Source of the DNA: JBEVEP01 sp040512755
Lineage (GTDB): Bacteria; Pseudomonadota; Alphaproteobacteria; Rhizobiales; Rhizobiaceae
Length of the DNA: 10,393 nt
Reading direction: 5' to 3'
NCBI GenBank assembly: GCA_040512755.1
Contig: JBEVEP010000009.1
Coordinates: 1-10,393, forward strand
Shown: in pieces, positions 1 through 5,522 of the stretch
How positions within the stretch are numbered: the stretch's first letter is position 1
How the letters are laid out: the number at the start of each line of letters is the position of its first letter
The notes under the pieces: model-generated
Database searches by the model: none
Told to the model about the DNA's origin: nothing
Seen by the model: the letters and a program-made list of their open reading frames with translations, nothing else
Translations under genes and position numbers: made by a program

Positions 1-1
1 C

Positions 2-250
2 ATTGCGCAAGCGGCTGTGCCCGTGCTCGCCAATGACACAGAAGAATCGCTTTCCACGCGCGTGCTGAAGGCGGAGCACCAGCTCTATCCGCTGTCGCTG
101 GCGCTCGTCGCAAGCGGCAAGGCACGAATGGAAGGCGGCCGAACCGTGTTCGAAGGCATCGATCAGGCCGAACGCGGCGGCTTTGTGATGTGGCCAAGTT
201 CCTGGCAAGGACCAAGCGACATCGAGGACCTTGCACGTATAACGCCTTGA
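2..250 (+). CDS. purN: Phosphoribosylglycinamide formyltransferase, C-terminal part (5' end outside window)
   Basis: PurN transfers a formyl group from 10-formyltetrahydrofolate to glycinamide ribonucleotide in the cytoplasm, the third step of de novo purine synthesis. Only the last 82 residues are visible; the frame is open to the left edge, so the GTG at 17 is an internal valine codon and not a start. The segment IAQAAVPVLANDTEESL followed by RVLKAEHQLYP and a short valine/glycine-rich end is the usual PurN tail: the AAVPV strand, the helix that carries L..RV...EH..YP, and the final strand. Family proteins are about 190-220 residues, so roughly 60% of the gene lies upstream, including the folate- and GAR-binding residues, which cannot be checked here. 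In rhizobia purN usually follows purM; that cannot be seen. Identification is by motif memory. Confidence 0.88.
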   Translation: MAQAAVPVLANDTEESLSTRVLKAEHQLYPLSLALVASGKARMEGGRTVFEGIDQAERGGFVMWPSSWQGPSDIEDLARITP

Positions 251-315
251 TCCATCGCGACGCGGCATTCGAAGATTTGAGGCACCTGCGACGACAGGAG
301 TAGTGCAAGGTCATC

Positions 316-332
316 AAGGGAGCGCTCCAGTG
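316..332 (+). promoter_or_regulatory. Ribosome binding site and palindrome at the histidine phosphatase start
   Basis: AAGGGAG at 316-322 is a good Shine-Dalgarno sequence seven bases before the GTG at 330, and it decides that start over the earlier in-frame GTG at 303. The same bases form part of a perfect 10-bp palindrome, GGAGCGCTCC (319-328). The palindrome has no loop, so it could act only as a short protein-binding site or a weak RNA-RNA contact. Its occurrence may be chance. Confidence 0.5.
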
Positions 333-845
333 AAGCATCTGCTGCTGTTGCGTCATGCCAAATCAGCCTGGGACAAGTCGTCCCTCGCTGATATTGACCG
401 GCCGCTTGCGGCCCGTGGCCGCGAAGCCGCACCGCGAATAGGACGCGAGCTGGCGGCACGCGGCTGGTTGCCGGACACTGTGCTCGTTTCACCCGCCCAG
501 CGTACGCGCGAAACATGGAAACTTTTGGCAACGGAGCTCTCAGGGCACCCCGCCCCTATATTTATCGACGATCTCTATTTGGCCCCGGCGGGACGCATTC
601 TCGCGACGCTGCGCCAATCCCCCAAGAAGACCGACACATTGCTCATGATCGGCCACAATCCGGGGATCGAAGACCTCGCGCGCCGTCTTGCCAGCGACGG
701 CTCGGACCCTGCTGCGCTGGCCAGGTTGCACGAGAAATTTCCCACGGCGGCATTGGCCCACTTCGAGTTTGCTGGCGCGTGGACCGATCTCGACTTTGGC
801 CACGCCCGCTTGATGCATTTCCTACAGCCAAAAGATCTGGATTGA
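330..845 (+). CDS. SixA-like histidine phosphatase family protein
   Basis: A 171-residue cytoplasmic protein of the histidine phosphatase (phosphoglycerate mutase-like) superfamily, SixA branch. The N-terminal strand ends in LLRHAKS, where His9 is the expected phospho-accepting residue and Arg8 its phosphate-binding partner. SPAQRTRET near residues 54-62 supplies the second conserved arginine (Arg58), and MIGHNPGIEDLA carries the second catalytic histidine (His109). RHAKS in place of RHG, together with the small size, points to SixA and its relatives. E. coli SixA removes phosphate from histidine phosphotransfer domains; whether this protein does so is not shown. GTG at 330 is preferred because it has a Shine-Dalgarno and puts the RHAKS strand at the very N terminus, as in the family. 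It follows purN by 79 bp and converges on the molybdoenzyme gene, 74 bp away, with no clear terminator between. Confidence 0.88.
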   Translation: MKHLLLLRHAKSAWDKSSLADIDRPLAARGREAAPRIGRELAARGWLPDTVLVSPAQRTRETWKLLATELSGHPAPIFIDDLYLAPAGRILATLRQSPKKTDTLLMIGHNPGIEDLARRLASDGSDPAALARLHEKFPTAALAHFEFAGAWTDLDFGHARLMHFLQPKDLD

Positions 846-919
846 GCTTGAGATGTCGCAACGCGGACACTTTCGCCTACCGCGACACCGACACGCCGCC
901 CACAGAGACTTTCTCAGCC

Positions 920-3046
920 CTAATCGGCCTCGCGCTCAAATGCCGCCGCGCGAATCCAGACCTTGTTGTCGTGGAATGCAGCCCCACCATAGGGCGCTGC
1001 GGCGTCGGAGCCGGTCAGCACATTGATGCCTTCACCGCGTTCATGCGCGCTGTTCGGCCAAATCCCTTCGGCGATCACCACACCGCGTTTCACGCCGTCG
1101 AACACTCTGGCATGCAGCACCACATCGCCGCGGGTATTTCCGATCTCAACGCGGTCGCCGGTCGCCAAACCTAGAGCCGCTGCGTCATCCGGATGGATCA
1201 TCAATTCGGGCCGGCCTTCGCGCGTGCGAGAACCCGGCGTCTCCGTGAAGCTGGAATTGAGGAACGACCGCGCGGGCGAAGTCGAAAGACGGAACGGATG
1301 CTCCGCATCAGCCACTTCGATCAAATCGACATGGTCCGGAAATTCCGGCAGGGCGTGGTAGTTTCCCTGTATGCCGACGCTCTTCGGCGGCTTGTTCGGC
1401 GCAACCGTGTCGGTCCAGTCAGGCTTGAAGCGAAACTTTCCGTCTTTGTGCGCAAAGCCGTTGAGGAAGTGCGCTGTTTCGAAATCGGGCTGAACGTCCG
1501 CCCAGCGCTCGTCCTTGAAGGTAGCGAAGCTTCCAAGTCCGCGCTTGCCGAGCATGAGATCGATATGCTGCTGTTCAGTCAAACCGAAACCCGGCATGTG
1601 CGCCACGCCGAGCCGCTTCGCCAGTTCCTCGATCACGTAATGGTTCGTGCGAGGGCCCTCGGGCGGATCGATAAGCTTCGGTCCAAGGATGATGTGCTGG
1701 TGCCCGCCGCCGCGATAGATATCGTCATGCTCCATGAACATAGTGGCCGGCAACACGACATCGGCAAGCTTCGCGGTATCCGTCATGAACTGTTCGTGCA
1801 CGCAGGTCAACAGGTCATCCCGTAGAAAACCCTGCCTCACGAGACGCTGCTCGGGCGCGACGTTGGCCGGATTGGTGTTCTGGATCAGCATCGCCGTCAC
1901 CGGCGGCCCGCCGTTCAGCGCCTCTTTTGCGCCAGTCAGGATTGGACCGATCCGCGACTGGTCGAGGTGGCGGATGCGCGGATCCATGAACCGCCGTCCT
2001 TCGAGCTCGCTTTTGTCGAGCTTGAAGATGTCGGAGTTCGAATGGAATGCGCCACCGCCCTCATACTGCCAGGCACCGGTGACGGCCGCGATCGAAAGCG
2101 CGGCATGCATGTTCACCGCGCCGTTGCGTTGCCGCGAAAAGCCATAGCCGAGGCGGAAAAATGTGCGCTTTGTCGTGCCGACGAGCCGCGCAAAGGCTTC
2201 GATTTCACTGACGGTTAATCCGGTGATGCCTGCCGCCCATTGCGGCGTGCGTGAAGCCAGATGCGCTTCCAGCCCTTTAGGGTCGTCGGTGAATTTCTCG
2301 AGGTAGGGTCGGTCGGCAAGACCATCCCGGAACAGAACGTGCATGACTGCGCAGGCCAGCGCGCCGTCAGTGCCGGGCTTCACGATGAGGCCCATGTCGG
2401 CCTGCTTCATGGTCGCGTTGTCGTAGACGTCGATCACCACGATCTTCGCGCCGCGCTCCTTCCGCGCACGAACAGCATGGGTCATCACGTTGACCTGGGT
2501 GACCACCGCATTGGTACCCCAGATGACGACGCAATCCGATTTCGCCATTTCACGTGGATCGGACCCCAGCAGACGGCCCGTTCCCATCACATAGCCTGTC
2601 CAGGCGAGATTGGTGCAGATGGTGTCGAAGAAGCCGGAATATTTGTTCGCGTGGCGCAGCCGATGGATGCCGTCACGCTGAACGAGACCCATAGTACCGG
2701 CATAGTAGTATGGCCAGACGGTTTCGCTGCCGTGCCGCTCCTCTGCCTTCTCGAATTTCTCGGCCACCAGGTCGAGAGCGGCCTCCCAACTCGCATCTTT
2801 CCAGGTTCCGTCGCCCTTGGCGCCGGCACGGATCAAAGGCTTCAGTAGCCGGTCGGGATGGTGGATACGCTCGGCATAGCGGGCAACCTTGGCGCAGATC
2901 ACTCCAGCCGTGTAGCTGTTGTTCTTTGCACCATGCACGCGGCCTATGCGATTGCCGTCGAGAATCTCGACATCGAGCGCACAGGTCGAAGGACAATCGT
3001 GGGGACAGGCCGAATGGCCGATTCTAATCGGAGCAAGCTGGTTCAT
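920..3046 (-). CDS. Molybdopterin-dependent oxidoreductase with N-terminal [4Fe-4S] domain
   Basis: A 708-residue member of the DMSO reductase/formate dehydrogenase superfamily (COG0243-like). CPHDCPSTC with a later GVICAK gives Cys14, Cys18, Cys22 and Cys51, the C-x3-C-x3-C-x28-C ligand set of the N-terminal [4Fe-4S] domain (about 7-58). Residues about 60-500 form the bis-MGD-binding Molybdopterin domain, with VVIWGTNAVVTQVN and IVVIDVYDNAT as recognisable Rossmann-like strands. HPFRLSTSPARSF starts the C-terminal molydop-binding barrel (about 583-705). The Mo ligand is not certain; Cys144 in TICTNLAW is a candidate. There is no Tat or Sec signal, so it should be cytoplasmic. The frame runs 80 codons further upstream, but that part overlaps rlmJ and is not family-like, so the ATG ending at 3046 was chosen; its Shine-Dalgarno is weak. 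No electron-transfer or membrane subunit lies beside it. It resembles the uncharacterised MopB_3-type group; the substrate is unknown. Confidence 0.9.
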   Translation of the reverse strand: MNQLAPIRIGHSACPHDCPSTCALDVEILDGNRIGRVHGAKNNSYTAGVICAKVARYAERIHHPDRLLKPLIRAGAKGDGTWKDASWEAALDLVAEKFEKAEERHGSETVWPYYYAGTMGLVQRDGIHRLRHANKYSGFFDTICTNLAWTGYVMGTGRLLGSDPREMAKSDCVVIWGTNAVVTQVNVMTHAVRARKERGAKIVVIDVYDNATMKQADMGLIVKPGTDGALACAVMHVLFRDGLADRPYLEKFTDDPKGLEAHLASRTPQWAAGITGLTVSEIEAFARLVGTTKRTFFRLGYGFSRQRNGAVNMHAALSIAAVTGAWQYEGGGAFHSNSDIFKLDKSELEGRRFMDPRIRHLDQSRIGPILTGAKEALNGGPPVTAMLIQNTNPANVAPEQRLVRQGFLRDDLLTCVHEQFMTDTAKLADVVLPATMFMEHDDIYRGGGHQHIILGPKLIDPPEGPRTNHYVIEELAKRLGVAHMPGFGLTEQQHIDLMLGKRGLGSFATFKDERWADVQPDFETAHFLNGFAHKDGKFRFKPDWTDTVAPNKPPKSVGIQGNYHALPEFPDHVDLIEVADAEHPFRLSTSPARSFLNSSFTETPGSRTREGRPELMIHPDDAAALGLATGDRVEIGNTRGDVVLHARVFDGVKRGVVIAEGIWPNSAHERGEGINVLTGSDAAAPYGGAAFHDNKVWIRAAAFEREAD

Positions 3047-3121
3047 GGCTGGCGAAACTAGCGGATATCTGGGCCCCGGTGTAGACGCATCTGACGAAAA
3101 CAATTGTTGCAGCGGCCGCAC
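3047..3121. promoter_or_regulatory. Divergent promoter region between the molybdoenzyme gene and rlmJ
   Basis: These 75 bp must hold both divergent promoters unless one lies inside a coding region. A perfect 10-bp palindrome, AACAATTGTT (3099-3108), lies 13 bp before the rlmJ ATG, in the only AT-rich stretch of the spacer. A second perfect palindrome, GCGGCCGC (3112-3119), sits next to it. I cannot assign -35/-10 boxes with confidence on either strand, nor name a regulator. The role as promoter region follows from gene orientation; the operator idea is inference. Confidence 0.4.
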
Positions 3122-3988
3122 ATGAACTACCGCCATATCTATCACGCCGGAAACTTCGCGGATGTCGTCAAACACGTAATCGTCACGCGCATCGTGGAGT
3201 ACCTCAAGCGCAAAGAGGCCGCATTCCGCGTCATCGACACCCATGCCGGGACCGGCCGCTATGACCTGACCTCTGAAGCGGCACACAAGACCGGGGAATG
3301 GCGCAACGGCATCGGACGGCTGCTCAAAGCCAGGCTGGCGATAGAAGCCGCATCCCTTCTCGAGCCCTATCTGGAGACTGTGCGGTCATGCAATCCGGAC
3401 GGCATGGTCGAAATATATCCCGGCTCGCCCCTGATCGTCCGGCACTTGCTGCGCAAGCAGGACAGGCTGTCGGCGATCGAGCTTCATCCGCAGGATGCGC
3501 AAACCTTGAAGGTACTCTTCGACGGCGATTTCCAAACTCGCGTTCTGGAACTGGACGGATGGCTGGCGCTTGGCGCCCATCTGCCCCCAAAGGAAAAGCG
3601 GGGGCTCGTTCTGGTCGATCCGCCTTTTGAAGAGGATGGCGAGTTCGGCAGGCTCGTTGAAGGGCTGCAGAAGGCACATCGCCGGTGGCCGGGCGGCATT
3701 TATGCGCTTTGGTATCCGATCAAGGACCGCCGCGCGGTCAACCGTTTCCGGTCTGATCTGGTTGATTCAGGAATTGCCAAAATCCTCGATGTCCGATTCG
3801 ATGTCCGGCCGCCGTCCCCGCAACCGCGGTTCGAAGGCACCGGGATGATTATCGTCAACCCGCCCTTCACGCTGGAGAAGGAGATGCATGTCCTTTTTCC
3901 TCCACTCCACAAGCTGTTGGCGGAAAACTCTGGAGCAGGATGGGCAGTCGAATGGCTGGCCGGCGAAGCGTCAGATGGCGACGGCTAG
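3122..3988 (+). CDS. rlmJ: 23S rRNA (adenine(2030)-N(6))-methyltransferase RlmJ
   Basis: A 288-residue S-adenosylmethionine-dependent enzyme that in E. coli methylates N6 of A2030 in 23S rRNA before the 50S subunit is assembled (E. coli RlmJ is about 280 residues). MNYRHIYHAGNFADVVKH at the N terminus is the family signature and fixes the ATG at 3122 over the TTG codons 15-18 bases upstream. DTHAGTGRYDL (39-49) is the SAM-binding motif I, and DPPF at 166-169 is the motif IV [DN]PP[YFW] of N6-adenine methyltransferases, at nearly the same place as in E. coli. WYPIKDR (197-203) is also typical. No good Shine-Dalgarno precedes the start; the bases before it are GC-rich. The gene is transcribed away from the molybdoenzyme gene and is followed by a 197-bp gap before the next confident gene. 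Confidence 0.95.
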   Translation: MNYRHIYHAGNFADVVKHVIVTRIVEYLKRKEAAFRVIDTHAGTGRYDLTSEAAHKTGEWRNGIGRLLKARLAIEAASLLEPYLETVRSCNPDGMVEIYPGSPLIVRHLLRKQDRLSAIELHPQDAQTLKVLFDGDFQTRVLELDGWLALGAHLPPKEKRGLVLVDPPFEEDGEFGRLVEGLQKAHRRWPGGIYALWYPIKDRRAVNRFRSDLVDSGIAKILDVRFDVRPPSPQPRFEGTGMIIVNPPFTLEKEMHVLFPPLHKLLAENSGAGWAVEWLAGEASDGDG

Positions 3989-3991
3989 CAG

Positions 3992-4189
3992 ATGAAGATC
4001 GCTTGCGCGCCCGCCTGGGACCTTCGGCCCTCCCCCAGCCTCGCGAATCGCGCTGAGGCATGTTTGCATCACAAGCGATTGAAACGAATGGACAGCCGGC
4101 AGCTCCGCTTGACCCCGATCCGCTTCGCAAGCACATTGTGGACTATGCGGACGCCACCAGGCGCCGGTGGTGATGGAGAGGATCGATGA
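3992..4189 (+). CDS. Possible small ORF between rlmJ and the four-Cys protein gene (doubtful)
   Basis: An open frame of 65 codons starts three bases after the rlmJ stop and its TGA overlaps the ATG of the next gene as ATGA, the arrangement seen in translationally coupled genes. The product is basic and proline/arginine-rich, with no signal peptide, membrane segment or motif I recognise. There is no Shine-Dalgarno before its ATG, and long open frames are common by chance at this GC content. It is listed only because of the spacing at both ends; the likelier reading is a non-coding spacer. Confidence 0.12.
   Translation: MKIACAPAWDLRPSPSLANRAEACLHHKRLKRMDSRQLRLTPIRFASTLWTMRTPPGAGGDGEDR
4038..4059 (+). 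terminator. Weak hairpin downstream of rlmJ
   Basis: GCCTC (4038-4042) pairs with GAGGC (4055-4059), and inside it GCG pairs with CGC around an AAT loop, leaving an unpaired GCT on one side. It lies 49 bases after the rlmJ stop, but no run of T follows, so it is not a standard intrinsic terminator. It could be a pause or processing structure, or chance. Confidence 0.18.
4154..4182 (+). promoter_or_regulatory. Hairpin followed by Shine-Dalgarno of the four-Cys protein gene
   Basis: CCACC (4154-4158) can pair with GGTGG (4166-4170), and one more inner G-C pair can form if A4159 bulges out. Four bases later GGAGAGGA (4175-4182) is a strong Shine-Dalgarno for the ATG at 4186. The hairpin does not cover the Shine-Dalgarno, so it would more likely keep the site exposed or stabilise the mRNA end than block translation. 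The Shine-Dalgarno is clear; a role for the hairpin is inference. Confidence 0.4.
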
Positions 4190-4644
4190 CCCGCTTTGCC
4201 ACGCTCGCACTTGCTGCTCTCGCGGCATTCGGTTCGGCGCTATTGCCAAGCGGCGCAGCCCGAGCGGCCGACCTCGGCCCTGTCTATGGCCGGGAGACAG
4301 TCGTCATGCAGGACTCCGGCATGTGCGGTCAGGCCTGGGTACTGCGCGCAATCACACACCGGTTTCGTCACCAGGTCACGCATGTGCCGTATCTTCCCAA
4401 TGTGGCGATTACCAATTTCTACGATATCCACCAGCGCCGGTATCTGCCCGCCTATGAGGATCGGCCGATCGGCCGCAGCTATTGCGGCGCCGTCGTTGCG
4501 CTTTCCGACGGCGACAGGCGCGACATCTGGTATCTGATTGAAGAAGGCCAGGGCTTCGCCTCGATCGGCGACAACGTCGAATTCTGCGTCTCGGGCTTCG
4601 ACCGCTGGTTTGTCTATAATGGGCGCTGCCGCGTTCTGAGGTAG
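4186..4644 (+). CDS. Conserved secreted protein with four cysteines, function unknown
   Basis: A 152-residue exported protein. Residues 1-27 form a signal peptide: a short basic start, an alanine/leucine core, then a GAARA end, with cleavage expected after Ala27. The mature part of about 125 residues has exactly four cysteines (47, 100, 134, 148), suggesting two disulfides in the periplasm. It is rich in aromatic and charged segments such as RYLPAYEDRPIGRSYCGA, IWYLIEEGQGFASIGDNVEFCVSGFD and the closing VYNGRCRVLR. I recall similar short secreted hypothetical proteins in rhizobia with this GDNVEFCVSG...VY...CR end, but no function. The even spacing and cysteine retention argue for a real folded protein. 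It has a strong Shine-Dalgarno and lies 14 bp before the RNase T2 gene, so the two are probably co-transcribed. A binding or inhibitor role towards that nuclease would be speculation. Confidence 0.85.
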   Translation: MTRFATLALAALAAFGSALLPSGAARAADLGPVYGRETVVMQDSGMCGQAWVLRAITHRFRHQVTHVPYLPNVAITNFYDIHQRRYLPAYEDRPIGRSYCGAVVALSDGDRRDIWYLIEEGQGFASIGDNVEFCVSGFDRWFVYNGRCRVLR

Positions 4645-4655
4645 CATCCCTTTTT

Positions 4656-4680
4656 CGCATGATGTTTGAGATTTCATGCG
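4656..4680 (+). promoter_or_regulatory. Hairpin enclosing the RNase T2 start codon
   Basis: CGCATGA (4656-4662) and TCATGCG (4674-4680) are a perfect 7-bp inverted repeat with an 11-base loop. The ATG at 4659 lies in the 5' arm, so in mRNA the start codon would be paired. The nearest Shine-Dalgarno-like bases, GAGGT at 4638-4642, overlap the stop of the upstream gene and are about 16 bases away, which is far. Together this suggests that the start opens mainly when ribosomes finish the upstream gene. The pairing is seen; the regulatory role is inference. Confidence 0.4.
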
Positions 4681-5402
4681 GCAGCCGGGCCGCAGCTTTT
4701 GCCGGAGTGTTTTTTGCCGCGCTTGTTGCAAGCGGATGTGAGCCAGCGTCCACACCCGAAACAACCACATACATCCCGGACACTGCGGATGCAGCGGCCG
4801 AAACAGCTGGCCAGAACGTACCGGCGGGCCAGGGTTTCGACTTTTATGTCCTGTCCCTCTCCTGGTCCCCGAGTTACTGCGCGGCGGAGGGAGGGGACGC
4901 GAATCGTCAGCAATGTGCGGAAGGGCGGCCTTACGCCTTCGTCGTCCATGGTTTGTGGCCGCAGTTCGAACGCGGCTATCCGCAAGAATGCGCCACCGAC
5001 CAACCGGATGTATCGGCCAAAACGCTCAGAACACTCTACGACCTCATGCCGTCCGCGGGGTTGATCCGCTACCAATGGAAAAAGCATGGGAGTTGCGCCG
5101 GCCTGACGCAGGACGACTATTTCGAGGTGCTACGTGCAGCGCGCGAAAGCGTGAACATCCCGTCAGAGTTTCGCCGTCTCGACGATTATGCGACCGTGAT
5201 CCCTGACCAGGTTGAGCGCGCCTTTCTCCAATCAAACCAAGGCCTTCCGGCCAATGGCGTCGTGGTTACATGCGACCGGCGCTATCTGCGGGAAGTGCGG
5301 ATCTGCATGACGAAGGATCTCACCTTCCGCGGATGCGACGAGGTTGACCGTCGCAGTTGTCAACGTTCAAAAGCCATCATGCCGCCGGTGCGTGGCGGAT
5401 AG
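4659..5402 (+). CDS. RNase T2 family ribonuclease, exported, probable lipoprotein
   Basis: A 247-residue member of the RNase T2 family, which cleaves RNA without base specificity through 2',3'-cyclic phosphate products, usually in the periplasm or outside the cell. The first conserved segment FVVHGLWPQ (94-102) carries catalytic His97. The second, YQWKKHGSC (138-146), carries His143. The usual form of this segment is HEWxKHGTC, so the Glu that normally helps catalysis is Gln139 here and the preceding His is Tyr138. A hydrophobic stretch ends in VASGC, so Cys27 could be a lipid-anchored N terminus with a somewhat loose lipobox; if not lipidated, cleavage nearby would still export it. Several other cysteines (74, 86, 111, 146, 205, 216, 226, 234) suggest disulfides. 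A linker rich in Thr, Ala and Pro (about 28-55) separates anchor and domain. ATG at 4662 is an equally possible start. It lies 14 bp after the four-Cys protein gene. Confidence 0.92.
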   Translation: MMFEISCGSRAAAFAGVFFAALVASGCEPASTPETTTYIPDTADAAAETAGQNVPAGQGFDFYVLSLSWSPSYCAAEGGDANRQQCAEGRPYAFVVHGLWPQFERGYPQECATDQPDVSAKTLRTLYDLMPSAGLIRYQWKKHGSCAGLTQDDYFEVLRAARESVNIPSEFRRLDDYATVIPDQVERAFLQSNQGLPANGVVVTCDRRYLREVRICMTKDLTFRGCDEVDRRSCQRSKAIMPPVRGG

Positions 5403-5522
5403 TTTCGCCGACTGCAGCGCGCATCGATGAAGCAGCAGACCGACGGCGGCGTTCCTCGCCAAAGTCTGCCTCAAATTCCGGTGTTGCGCAGCGCCGTACC
5501 GACCTTTACCTCTTGGCCGAGA

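Noticed and set aside
303..329. Earlier GTG start for the SixA-like phosphatase.
   Set aside because: It would add nine residues before the RHAKS strand, and the good Shine-Dalgarno serves the GTG at 330.
854..887. TGTCGC and GCGACA in the gap between the converging phosphatase and molybdoenzyme genes as a bidirectional terminator.
   Set aside because: The stem is only 6 bp with a loop of 22 bases and no T run on either strand.
515..1174. 219-codon plus-strand frame across the end of the phosphatase and the end of the molybdoenzyme gene.
   Set aside because: It crosses two real genes out of frame and has low-complexity, Arg/Pro/Cys-rich composition.
1193..2848. Several plus-strand frames of 80-210 codons inside the molybdoenzyme gene.
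   Set aside because: They are antisense shadows of a gene with clear cofactor motifs; none has a recognisable product or a convincing start.
3047..3286. N-terminal 80-residue extension of the molybdoenzyme frame.
   Set aside because: It runs through the spacer and into rlmJ, while the family N terminus with the [4Fe-4S] cysteines begins right after the internal ATG at 3046.
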